DNA from: an uncultured Schwartzia sp.
GTDB taxonomy: Bacteria; Bacillota; Negativicutes; Selenomonadales; Selenomonadaceae
DNA: 6,673 bases
Direction: 5' to 3'
NCBI GenBank assembly: GCA_905372875.1
Contig: CAJPQU010000107.1
Span: 1-6,673, forward strand
Every line of letters begins with the position of its first letter. The first letter of the stretch is position 1. The translations under genes were made by a program, and so were the position numbers. Positions 1 to 6,132 of the stretch are shown in pieces. Under the pieces are notes generated by a model, which saw only the letters and a program-made list of their open reading frames with translations, was not told the DNA's origin and did not search any database.

Positions 1-269
1 ATGTCAGCGGGAGTGGCTTCCCAGCGCCGATCATTGTAGGCGAGGATCACCGCCGGGGATATGAGTTTTTCATCAACGTACCGGGTGATCTCGCGCTGCG
101 CTTCCGCTTTCGTCAGTCCGCTCAAAGGATGTCCGGCGAAGGTCAGGCCGAAAGCCATGAGATCCTGCCGAAGGAAGCCGACAATGAGGCCGGCCAGCGA
201 CACCCCTACGAGCAGGGTAATGAAGGCGCAGAAAGCAGCGAAGATGCCCAGCGGACGAATCGCTTTCAT
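1..269 (-). CDS. VanW/YoaR-like envelope protein, N-terminal part (runs off left edge)
   Basis: Reading leftwards from an ATG at 269, 89 codons stay open to the window edge, so only the N-terminus is seen. An AAAGGAG ribosome binding site lies 8 nt upstream of the ATG. Residues 1-6 are short and basic (MKAIRP), followed by one long hydrophobic segment at about 7-33, fitting a signal anchor or uncleaved signal peptide. The part after it (residues 41-89) contains 'GHPLSGLTKAEAQREI' and later 'YNDRRWEATPAD'. This matches the pattern of the putative peptidoglycan-binding domain found before VanW domains in YoaR-type proteins: a G-x-x-L-S-G-L-T-x-x-E-A core, then a short strand with a Trp. The expected VanW domain would be outside the window. 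Inferred role: cell-envelope or peptidoglycan-associated protein; the biochemical function of this family is poorly known. It is separated from the upstream gene by a terminator, so it probably has its own promoter in 270-341, which I could not pinpoint. Confidence 0.75.
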   Translation of the reverse strand, partial: MKAIRPLGIFAAFCAFITLLVGVSLAGLIVGFLRQDLMAFGLTFAGHPLSGLTKAEAQREITRYVDEKLISPAVILAYNDRRWEATPAD

Positions 270-341
270 CCGTAGGACTCCTTTGCGGCAGGCCCTTCCT
301 CGCCGCAAAAAATAAAGCAGCGCAGAAAAGGGCCGATGGAT

Positions 342-370
342 AAAAAAGGCTGCCGCAGGATACGACAGCC
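342..370 (-). terminator. Rho-independent terminator after the PRC-barrel gene
   Basis: On the minus strand, GGCTGTCG (370-363) pairs with CGGCAGCC (355-348) across a 7-nt loop. The stem is 8 bp with one G-U pair and is followed at once by six T (347-342). It lies 15 nt beyond the stop codon of the PRC-barrel gene, so it ends that two-gene unit and insulates the VanW-like gene. Confidence 0.85.
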
Positions 371-385
371 GGAAAGATTAAACCG

Positions 386-1216
386 TTACTGAATATTCAT
401 GGAAAGCTCGATGAACTTATTGGCAAGTTTTGCCTTTTGGAGGACTTCCTCGGTGATATCGCCGCCGGCTTTGACGATGAGAACGCCGCTGTCCGTCTTA
501 ATGTCCCGGGCCGCCTTTTTCCCTAACAGGAAACGGCGATGACGCTCCTCCGTAGCCTTATCAGCGGCGGATTCGGCCGGCTTCGCTGGTTCCGGCTTCG
601 CCTCCGGCGCCGGGGCGGGTTTTTCCTCCGCTTTGGGGGCAGGAGCGGGCGCCGGCGCCTTCACCGGTTCCGGCGCGGGAGCGGGTTTCCCTGCCCCTTT
701 GGGCGCAGGGGGCACAGCAGCCGTCACGGGGTTAGTTTTTTTTTCTTCTTCGTCCGTAGGATCGATGACCGTCACTTGCTTACCGAAAATGGAAATCTGC
801 TCGGCGGTAATCTCCGATTCCGAGCCGTCAGGAGCAACGATGGCGCATTTCTCCACCTTGCCGCCGTCGCCGATGTAAATCTCCGACACCTTGCCCTGAA
901 TGGTACCGGACTTGGTGATGGCCTTGGTGCCAATGATGCGGATGTTGGCGTCCATCATCGCCTCATAATCGCTGGCGTCTTCCAGGGTCAGGATGTTCTC
1001 ACTGGAGGTGATGGTGACAGCATCATGGCCGATGGCGATGACGGAAGAATACGGCAGCAGCTTGACGCCACGATACCAGTCCTCGTCCTCGATGGTGATG
1101 GCCGCAACGACACCGTTTTTCGCGTCGATGAGGAGCGTCTTGCTCATGCCCAGCTCGCGCCCCTCGGTGATGCTGATGATCGGCAGGTTAAGAATTTCTA
1201 CGCTTTTTTTGGTCAT
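386..1216 (-). CDS. Two-PRC-barrel protein with Pro/Ala-rich linker and C-terminal small domain
   Basis: 276 aa, no signal peptide or membrane segment, so probably cytoplasmic. Residues about 5-75 form a first PRC-barrel-like domain (start 'SVEILNLPIISITEGRELG', then a predicted strand pair and 'LPYSSVIAIGHDAVTI'). Residues about 88-152 form a second one ('NIRIIGTKAITKSGTIQGKV', 'ISIFGKQVTVI'). Residues 153-222 are an acidic/lysine then Pro-Ala-rich, surely unstructured, linker. Residues 227-276 form a short folded tail ('FLLGKKAARDI...GGDITEEVLQKAK') whose GKK..D/G..I..G..ITEEV pattern recalls small barrel-sandwich modules, by inference. PRC-barrel domains occur in photosynthetic reaction centre H subunits, RimM and uncharacterised proteins, and usually mediate protein or RNA contacts. 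The start at 1216 has AGGAGG 9 nt upstream and overlaps the stop of the TPR gene as ATGA, indicating translational coupling. The exact role is unknown. Confidence 0.85.
   Translation of the reverse strand: MTKKSVEILNLPIISITEGRELGMSKTLLIDAKNGVVAAITIEDEDWYRGVKLLPYSSVIAIGHDAVTITSSENILTLEDASDYEAMMDANIRIIGTKAITKSGTIQGKVSEIYIGDGGKVEKCAIVAPDGSESEITAEQISIFGKQVTVIDPTDEEEKKTNPVTAAVPPAPKGAGKPAPAPEPVKAPAPAPAPKAEEKPAPAPEAKPEPAKPAESAADKATEERHRRFLLGKKAARDIKTDSGVLIVKAGGDITEEVLQKAKLANKFIELSMNIQ
563..724 (-). repeat. Low-complexity Pro-Ala-Lys/Glu coding repeat in the PRC-barrel gene
   Basis: This stretch encodes residues 165-218 of the PRC-barrel protein. It is built from imperfect copies of 'PAPAPE', 'APAPAPAPK' and 'EKPAPAPEAKPEPAKP', giving GC-rich DNA with repeated GGCGCGGGAGCGGG-like words on the plus strand. 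Copy number in such tracts tends to vary between strains by slippage. It acts as an extended spacer between the second PRC barrel and the C-terminal module. Confidence 0.7.
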
Positions 1217-2934
1217 TTAGATGTTCCTCCTGTGCGTTGATATTTTTCGGACCATCGGACGGCGAAAGCGTTTTCGATCTCGCGGCGATAATCCGGGGGG
1301 ATTTGAGAAAACGGGGTATTCGGTATCCGATGACGGGTCAGAATATGTAAAACCGTATTGAGATAGGCGATATTCTTCTGGAACTCCTCCGCCATGCCGC
1401 TCTGCTCCTTGACCGCAGCCAGCCGCAGGGCGCTGTGATAAGCGCTGACCGCTTCCGCGTAATCGCCGGACTCCTTATAAATATTGCCTAATTCCATGAC
1501 AATAAAGGGCGCGTACGGGTCGCTGCGGAATTTCCCCAGCGCTTGATGATACGCCAGAATCGCGCCGGAAACGCAGCCTTCGGCACGCTTTTTGAACGCG
1601 TAATCCAAATAATCGTCTAACGTACGGAGCCGGGCCAATTCAAGGCCGATGGGAGGCGTTTTAAACGGCACACGCTGCTTGCCCGCGGCCGTCGATACGG
1701 TGTCCGCCGGCGGCGTCCACCTTGGCGCCGCCATCTTTCCTGTTCCCAGACCGCCGACCCACGTCTTTCCCTTGACGGGAGAGCGTCGCTTGCCTCCATA
1801 CTGTCCTTTGGGGCCCCGGTTTTTCCCGGCAGGCCGCACCGAACGAAAAGAATCGGAAGCAGGCGGCAGTGCGGCCACGTGGGCCAAGAGCGGCTCCGAG
1901 GGAGCATCTTCAGCGGCGGCCGCCTCGCTCCTGATCGGCTCAGCCAGGGTTCTTTCCTCAGCAGCCAGCCTTTCCTCTGCTGCGGCACTCGCGGCCGCCG
2001 AAACAAGATCATCGTCATGCGGCGGTGCAGGGAACGCGGCCGTCGACGCCTTAGGAGAGGACGACTGCCCCGAAAGTCCTGGCGATACAGGCTCCACCCC
2101 CGGCAGAGATTCTTTATCCCGCTGCGGGGTACCCAAAGAATCTTCGGGTCCGACCACCGGTCGGCCATCTGACAGCCGCCCCGCCTCTGATTCTGGAGAG
2201 TCGACGACGCTCACGGCAGGCGCTGTTCGGGATTCTTCCTTTGGCGCAACGCTGCTCTTCAGGGCTGACGCTTCCTCTATCACAGGGGGCGACCCCTTGG
2301 CGGTTTCTTCTATCGGCAGCAAAAGAGCGGCCGTCTTTTCCGAAGGGTCTGTCCGTCCATCGCCTTTACCGCGGGCAGACGGGGTCATCGCGGACTCTGC
2401 GGCGGTCAAGCCGCCTATCGCGGCGCGGCTGCCGACGAGAAGCTTGGCTGCCGCTTCGCGGGAGGAAGTCTTCCTCTTGTGCCGCCGCGCCTTCTTCTTC
2501 GCGGAGCTCCTTACGATATCCTGCCCGCCGCCGGCCAGACAAACCGCTTCCGCAAAAACCACCGGCAGTAAAGCGGCGGAAGCCCCTTCTGCCACCACGC
2601 CATTCTCTTCTTCCTCAAAAAGGGCGTCCTCGGAAAGCCTCCCTTCCTCTCCGGCCAATACCGGCGCGTGCCGCCGCAGCAGGTACTCATTAAAGAGAGT
2701 CACCAGCGCCGCGGATATCAAAACCAAAACGACAACCACCATCAGATGATCGAGGATCAGGAGATTGGAAAGATAGATGGCAGCAAAATTCACCCCCACT
2801 GCCATCACCGCGCACAAAATCAGCGCCCAGCGCTCCACCTGAAGGCCGAGAAAACCGGCCGCCCGGTAGATCAGCAGGATGCTGACAGCCATGATGGCGA
2901 ACGTGATGAGAAAATACAGCAACGCAATCACCAC
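1213..2934 (-). CDS. Membrane-anchored TPR protein with very long disordered linker
   Basis: 573 aa if the GTG at 2934 is used. The N-terminus has three hydrophobic membrane segments (about 4-30, 36-58 and 62-85). Residues about 95-425 are low-complexity, rich in Ala, Ser, Glu and Pro, with a basic cluster (KKKARRHKRK, 146-155) and a Gly/Lys/Arg-rich part near 368-400. The C-terminus (about 435-535) holds at least two tetratricopeptide-like helix pairs: 440-469 ('AILAYHQALGKF') and 473-506 ('ELGNIYKESGDYAEAVSAYHSALRLA' spans the clearest repeat), then a further helix pair. TPRs bind protein partners; here they are tethered to the membrane through a long flexible arm. No enzyme motif was seen and I do not recognise a named family. 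The start is uncertain: tandem GTGs at 2934 and 2931 lack a good Shine-Dalgarno, TTG at 2922 is an alternative, and an in-frame TGA upstream limits extension. The gene overlaps the PRC-barrel gene by 4 bp, so the products probably act together. Confidence 0.8.
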   Translation of the reverse strand: MVIALLYFLITFAIMAVSILLIYRAAGFLGLQVERWALILCAVMAVGVNFAAIYLSNLLILDHLMVVVVLVLISAALVTLFNEYLLRRHAPVLAGEEGRLSEDALFEEEENGVVAEGASAALLPVVFAEAVCLAGGGQDIVRSSAKKKARRHKRKTSSREAAAKLLVGSRAAIGGLTAAESAMTPSARGKGDGRTDPSEKTAALLLPIEETAKGSPPVIEEASALKSSVAPKEESRTAPAVSVVDSPESEAGRLSDGRPVVGPEDSLGTPQRDKESLPGVEPVSPGLSGQSSSPKASTAAFPAPPHDDDLVSAAASAAAEERLAAEERTLAEPIRSEAAAAEDAPSEPLLAHVAALPPASDSFRSVRPAGKNRGPKGQYGGKRRSPVKGKTWVGGLGTGKMAAPRWTPPADTVSTAAGKQRVPFKTPPIGLELARLRTLDDYLDYAFKKRAEGCVSGAILAYHQALGKFRSDPYAPFIVMELGNIYKESGDYAEAVSAYHSALRLAAVKEQSGMAEEFQKNIAYLNTVLHILTRHRIPNTPFSQIPPDYRREIENAFAVRWSEKYQRTGGTSK

Positions 2935-3003
2935 TCTGAAACAGGGAGAGGTCGCCGGTCGCGCAAATCTCTTTCACTACGCATTAGGATTTCGACAAAC
3001 GCG

Positions 3004-3027
3004 AAAAAAGTCCTGCCGGGGGGCAGA
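3004..3027 (-). terminator. Terminator-like hairpin in the TPR-gene leader (possible attenuator)
   Basis: On the minus strand CTGCC (3026-3022) pairs with GGCAG (3017-3013) around a CCCC loop, with one flanking T-G wobble. Three nt later comes TTTTTT (3009-3004). This looks like a short intrinsic terminator, yet it lies downstream of the predicted minus-strand promoter (3087-3115) and about 70 nt before the TPR-gene start, where a terminator would cut off the operon. A competing GCCGG/CCGGC pairing (3037-3041 with 3015-3019) could disrupt it, so attenuation is possible. The stem is short, so the call is cautious. Confidence 0.4.
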
Positions 3028-3086
3028 TATTTTTCACCGGCGCGATTAGGGAAAAAGCCGCAGAAAAGCGACCCTTTTCTTTTCTT

Positions 3087-3115
3087 AGTATACCATAAGA
3101 ATTCCGGTAAAAAAA
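3087..3115 (-). promoter_or_regulatory. Extended -10 promoter for the TPR/PRC-barrel unit
   Basis: On the minus strand a TATACT -10 (3092-3087) is preceded by TGG, giving the extended -10 form TGnTATACT. With a 17-nt spacer the -35 position reads TTTTTT (3115-3110), a poor match to TTGACA, which extended -10 promoters tolerate. Transcription would start near 3080 and give a leader of about 145 nt before the GTG at 2934. Confidence 0.5.
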
Positions 3116-3164
3116 GCCCTTCCCGCCTTTTCCCGGCACCCGCTCCACAGAGACAACCACCGTC

Positions 3165-3266
3165 ATGAAACATGCGGCGGGCCAGCCGTCGCATTACCCC
3201 CAGGCCATGGATTTTTCCGGAAAAATCATTTATGATGAAGAAGAATTCTCCGGCAACGCCGGCTAA
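3165..3266 (+). CDS. Possible small ORF upstream of the aldolase gene (33 aa)
   Basis: An ATG at 3165 opens a 33-codon frame ending in TAA at 3264-3266. The product begins MKHAAGQPSHYPQ and its second half is acidic and protein-like ('DFSGKIIYDEEEFSGNAG'). No good Shine-Dalgarno precedes it (only CAGAGAC), and the frame contains the palindrome and the candidate -10 of the aldolase gene, so it may be chance. If real it would be a small protein or leader peptide transcribed from a promoter further left, or a gene remnant. I do not recognise it. Confidence 0.2.
   Translation: MKHAAGQPSHYPQAMDFSGKIIYDEEEFSGNAG
3210..3227. promoter_or_regulatory. 18-bp perfect palindrome, candidate operator
   Basis: GATTTTTCCGGAAAAATC is a perfect inverted repeat with no central gap. 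It lies directly upstream of the candidate plus-strand -10 at 3231-3236, filling most of the -35/-10 interval, a typical place for a repressor dimer to bind. The regulator is not in the window. As RNA it would also form an 8-9 bp hairpin with almost no loop, so a DNA site is the better reading. Confidence 0.45.
3231..3236 (+). promoter_or_regulatory. Candidate -10 for the aldolase gene
   Basis: TATGAT matches the TATAAT consensus at 5 of 6 positions and lies about 95 bp before the aldolase start. The hexamer 17 nt upstream (TGGATT, 3208-3213) is a weak -35, so this promoter may need an activator or be inherently weak. The adjoining palindrome supports a regulated promoter. Confidence 0.35.
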
Positions 3267-3321
3267 GTCAAAGCACTTTACCGAAAAGGGGCAGTATTTC
3301 CCATAACGCCAAAGAGGAATG

Positions 3322-3327
3322 AGGAGG
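3322..3327 (+). promoter_or_regulatory. Ribosome binding site that decides the aldolase start
   Basis: A perfect AGGAGG lies 4 nt before the first ATG (3332) and 7 nt before the second, adjacent ATG (3335). The 7-nt spacing is closer to optimal, so translation may begin at 3335, making the product one residue shorter. Confidence 0.7.
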
Positions 3328-3331
3328 AAGA

Positions 3332-3973
3332 ATGATGCTGGAAGAACGGAAAAAAATCGTCCTGCACGAGGCCCGGCGGGCAGAAGAGCTGGGCCTCTGC
3401 CGCCATCGATCAGGGAATTTCAGCCTGCGGGATAAAGAGAGCGGCCTTATCTGCCTGACCCCCGCCGGCGTAAACCGGACAGCCATGACGGTGGCAGACA
3501 TCGTGGTCGTGGACGGTACCGGGAAAGTGATGGAGGCGGCAGCGGGGCGGCGCCCCACCAGCGAAGTTCTCATGCACCTCGCCGCCTATGACGCCCGTCC
3601 TGATATCGGTGCCGTCGTCCACACCCACTCCCGCTTCGCTCAGGTCTGCGCCGTCCTGCGCCAGGAAATCCCGGCGGTGGTGGCGGAGATGGCGCACCTT
3701 GGCTGCAAAAAAGGCCGAATCCCCGTAGCCCCGTACGCCCGATCCGGCTCCCCGGCACTCGCTGAAAGCGTAATACAACCGCTCAAGGAAAGCGACGCCA
3801 TCCTCTTAGCGAGTCACGGCGTCCTCACCGTAGACGCGGCCTCCCTCGCCGAGGCTCTCCTCAAGGCCACCTACGTAGAAGAAATCGCCGAAGTCTACTG
3901 CCACGCCCGCCTCCTCTCCCAAGGGGAACCGCCGCTCATTCCGCCGGAGGATTTAGACTTGCGCCCCTCCTGA
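3332..3973 (+). CDS. Class II aldolase/adducin family protein (L-fuculose-phosphate aldolase-like)
   Basis: 213 aa, soluble, almost the same length as E. coli FucA (215 aa). Family motifs appear in order: a phosphate-binding 'SGNFSLR' loop (27-33), 'LTPAGVN' (42-48), 'PTSEVLMH' with the conserved acidic residue Glu78, the zinc-binding 'HTH' (His97, His99), and the third zinc ligand in 'ASHGVLT' (His162). These match FucA Glu73, His92, His94 and His155. Known family reactions are zinc-dependent retro-aldol cleavage of sugar 1-phosphates to dihydroxyacetone phosphate plus an aldehyde, or related dehydration and epimerisation. The region around FucA Tyr113 reads 'PAVVAEMAHLG', apparently without that Tyr, so the substrate cannot be taken as fuculose phosphate; methylthioribulose-phosphate and other sugar phosphates remain possible. 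No sugar kinase, isomerase or transporter gene lies beside it in the window. It is a single-gene unit ending in a terminator. Family assignment is firm, substrate is not. Confidence 0.9.
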   Translation: MMLEERKKIVLHEARRAEELGLCRHRSGNFSLRDKESGLICLTPAGVNRTAMTVADIVVVDGTGKVMEAAAGRRPTSEVLMHLAAYDARPDIGAVVHTHSRFAQVCAVLRQEIPAVVAEMAHLGCKKGRIPVAPYARSGSPALAESVIQPLKESDAILLASHGVLTVDAASLAEALLKATYVEEIAEVYCHARLLSQGEPPLIPPEDLDLRPS

Positions 3974-3988
3974 TTTTCTCCCCCACGC

Positions 3989-4023
3989 AAAAAGCCTGCC
4001 TGACCGACGTCAGACAGGCTTTT
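3989..4023. terminator. Bidirectional terminator between convergent genes
   Basis: Arms 3990-4004 and 4009-4023 form a 15-bp stem with a single C-A mismatch (3999/4014) and a CGAC tetraloop. The plus strand ends in TTTT (4020-4023) and the minus strand in TTTTT (3993-3989), so it can stop transcription both from the aldolase gene (stop at 3973) and from the ATPase gene (stop at 4042), which face each other here. Confidence 0.9.
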
Positions 4024-4041
4024 CCTATTCCCCCACGCCCT

Positions 4042-6132
4042 TCATCCTGGCAAAAAACCCCGCTTTCGCTCCGAGAAGCGAAGGATGCGGGCACTGTTGA
4101 GGACAACGGCCAAGGTGGAGGTGTTGTGAATGACGGCCGCCCAGAGGGGGGTGATGAGCCCCAGCGCGCCTAAGAGCATGGCGGCGGAATTGACGGTGAG
4201 GGTGGCCATGAAGTTTTGATGAATGAGGTTCATGGTGCGGCGGCCTAATTGCAGCGCCGTCATCAGCTCGCCGGGATCCTCGGAGCGAATGGTGACAGCG
4301 GAGGATTCGGCGGCGATGTCCGTCTGCCGCCCCCCGAGGCTCACCCCCACATTGGCGAAGGCCAAGGCCGGGGCGTCGTTGATGCCGTCCCCCACCATCA
4401 TGATACAGCCTCGTTCCTTGAACTTTCGGACGTAGTCCGCCTTGTCCTCGGGCAGCACCTCGGCGTAGTAGGCGTCGATGTCCATTTCCCGGGCCACTTC
4501 CGCCGCTACCTCCTTGGAGTCCCCGGTGAGCATGACGATCTCGTCGATGCCGTAGCGGCGCATCTGGTTGAGGGTCTTTTTCATGCGGGGACGAATGGGG
4601 TCATCGATGGCGATGAGCCCCAAGAGCTTTTTGTTCCGAGCCACGTAAATGCAGCCGGGAGCCAGAACCGAAGCGGCGAACGCGTCAAGGCCGGTAACGG
4701 CGGACTCTTCCATAAATTTCCGGCTGCCCACCAAGACGCTGCCGCCCTTATAGGCGCCGAAGTTGGGCACCCGCGCTTCCATCCCCCGGGCCACCACGGT
4801 CTTGGAAGATTTATGCTGGGGCACTTCCCAGCCTCGGGCCTGCACGTACTGCTGAATGGCCACGGCCAAGGGATGGACGGCATGCATTTCCGCCGAAGCG
4901 GCCAAGAGGATCGTCTCTTCCTCCGTCACCCCTTCCACCGTTTCCACGGCGGAGATCTGCGGAATCCCCACGGTAATGGTGCCGGTTTTGTCCAAGACAA
5001 CCGTGTCCGCCTCGGCGAGGGCCTCGATGTAGTGGCCGCCCTTCACTAAAATGCCCCGCTTCGCCGCCGCGGCGATGGAGGCGGAAATGGCGGTAGCCGT
5101 GGAAAGCTTGAGCCCGCAGGAGAAATCGATAAAGAGCAAATTCAGCACCCGCTGCCAATCCCGAGTCGCCCCGTAGACGATGACGGCCCCGAAGAGGGTC
5201 ACCGGCACCAAGAGATCGGCCATCCGGTCGGCGAAATTCTGTACCGGGGCACGCTGGGCCTGGGCTTCTTCCACCAAGTGGACGATGTGGGCCAGGGACG
5301 TATCCTTTCCCACCTTTTCCACGCGGATGACCAGTTCCCCGGCCTCCACGATGCTCCCCGCGTACACGGGGGATTCAGCGTGCTTCATGGCGGGATTCGA
5401 TTCGCCGGTGATGGAGGACTGGTTCACCGCTGCCGTCCCCGAGAGGACACGGCCGTCGATGCAGATCTTTTCCCCGGTGTGCGCGGCGATCTTGTCCCCC
5501 GCCTTGACGGCTTCCACCAGCACCTTGCGCTCGACGCCGTTCTCCATCAGCCAAACGTAACGCTGATTGAGATTCAAAAGGCCCGATATCTGGGTTCGGG
5601 CCCGCTCCGCCGCATACGAAGTGAGCATTTCCGCCCCGTTGGATAAAGTCAACAATGTGAGGCTGGACTCCGGGCGGCCGGAGAGAACCGAGGCCGCCAC
5701 CGCCGTAGCGGTGAGGGTATCGGCGTTGGGACGCCGGGTGCGCAGGAGGCTGCCGTAGCCGTTTTTGAAAATGTTCCGGGCCATAGCCAAAACCAAAAGG
5801 CTGCGCACCGCTTTCAGTCCGGCGTAAGCCTCAGGCGCGTTCTTTTCCAAGAGCTTCATGGCAGCAAAGCTGACGAGAGAGATGAGGGCATCCCGGCGGT
5901 ACTCAGCCATGCCGGGCTCTGTCTCTCCCTTCGCCGCTTCCTCCTGATAGCGTTTCAAAAGCCGCGCCGCGGCGGGAGAAAGCGCCTTCCCGCGATACCA
6001 GAGGCGGATCACCTTCTCCTCCGCCACTGCCGAGACGATGCCGGGGACGGATCGGAGCCGTACGCCGGCCATCACCCGCGTCTCGGCGGGCATAGTCCCC
6101 GACAAGGGCACCGTCAGGCAAGCGTAACTCAT
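4042..6132 (-). CDS. P1B-type heavy-metal ATPase with non-canonical SCG ion motif (P1B-6/FezB-like candidate)
   Basis: 696 aa from the ATG at 6132, which overlaps the upstream stop as ATGA; GGCGG lies 6 nt before it. The frame stays open to 6399, but that extension overlaps the upstream gene and looks unlike protein. Another ATG at 6144 has no spacing to an RBS. Motifs in order: divergent HMA-like N-terminus (about 17-60) with 'GVRLRSVPG' and no CxxC; membrane segments within about 81-170; actuator 'TGES' (242-245); membrane pair 304-350; phosphorylation 'DKTGT' with Asp381; 'HP' (420-421) of P1B nucleotide-binding domains; 'TGD' (536-538); 'GDGINDAP' (581-588); and two last membrane segments (about 641-680) with 'HNTSTLAVVLNS'. 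The catalytic machinery is complete, so it should be an active pump. The ion-binding segment reads 'DFSCGLKLSTATA' (Ser338-Cys339-Gly340) in place of CPC, so copper or zinc specificity cannot be assumed. My recollection of ferrosome FezB, a P1B-6 ATPase, makes iron the leading hypothesis. Confidence 0.9.
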   Translation of the reverse strand: MSYACLTVPLSGTMPAETRVMAGVRLRSVPGIVSAVAEEKVIRLWYRGKALSPAAARLLKRYQEEAAKGETEPGMAEYRRDALISLVSFAAMKLLEKNAPEAYAGLKAVRSLLVLAMARNIFKNGYGSLLRTRRPNADTLTATAVAASVLSGRPESSLTLLTLSNGAEMLTSYAAERARTQISGLLNLNQRYVWLMENGVERKVLVEAVKAGDKIAAHTGEKICIDGRVLSGTAAVNQSSITGESNPAMKHAESPVYAGSIVEAGELVIRVEKVGKDTSLAHIVHLVEEAQAQRAPVQNFADRMADLLVPVTLFGAVIVYGATRDWQRVLNLLFIDFSCGLKLSTATAISASIAAAAKRGILVKGGHYIEALAEADTVVLDKTGTITVGIPQISAVETVEGVTEEETILLAASAEMHAVHPLAVAIQQYVQARGWEVPQHKSSKTVVARGMEARVPNFGAYKGGSVLVGSRKFMEESAVTGLDAFAASVLAPGCIYVARNKKLLGLIAIDDPIRPRMKKTLNQMRRYGIDEIVMLTGDSKEVAAEVAREMDIDAYYAEVLPEDKADYVRKFKERGCIMMVGDGINDAPALAFANVGVSLGGRQTDIAAESSAVTIRSEDPGELMTALQLGRRTMNLIHQNFMATLTVNSAAMLLGALGLITPLWAAVIHNTSTLAVVLNSARILRFSERKRGFLPG

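Larger units (their letters stand above)
2935..3331. other. Divergent intergenic regulatory region
   Basis: About 400 bp separate the starts of two divergently transcribed genes, the TPR gene (minus) and the class II aldolase (plus). No convincing long gene lies here. It holds a minus-strand extended -10 promoter, a terminator-like hairpin in the minus-strand leader, an 18-bp perfect palindrome next to a plus-strand -10, a small GC hairpin at 3250-3262 (CCGGC-AAC-GCCGG), and a possible 33-codon plus-strand ORF. Each main element is listed separately. Confidence 0.6.

Noticed and set aside
61..315. An 84-codon plus-strand frame at the left edge
   Set aside because: It is antisense to the VanW/YoaR-like N-terminus, which has a good RBS, a membrane segment and a recognisable domain motif. 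The plus-strand product is Arg/Ser/Ala-rich and unremarkable.
563..724. CRISPR or minisatellite array suspected from repeated GC-rich words
   Set aside because: Repeats are imperfect, in frame with the gene, and have no regular spacers. They are the coding consequence of a Pro-Ala linker.
539..1240. A 233-codon plus-strand open frame antisense to the PRC-barrel gene
   Set aside because: Its product is Arg/Gly/Leu-rich with no recognisable fold, while the opposite strand encodes two PRC barrels with a strong RBS. It is a GC-driven shadow.
1649..2749. A 366-codon plus-strand open frame antisense to the TPR gene
   Set aside because: It is Ser/Ala/Pro/Arg-rich with no domain. It arises because the opposite strand encodes a GC-rich low-complexity linker with few stop codons in any frame. 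The minus-strand frame has membrane helices and TPRs and overlaps properly with its neighbour.
2928..3194. An 88-codon minus-strand frame upstream of the TPR gene
   Set aside because: Its first half spans the predicted promoter and leader, has no RBS, and its Cys/Gly/Arg-rich product resembles no protein. Only its last 18 codons were kept as a weak leader-peptide idea.
4249..5049. A 266-codon plus-strand open frame opposite the ATPase
   Set aside because: His/Gly/Val-rich shadow of the ATPase coding strand; no RBS or domain.
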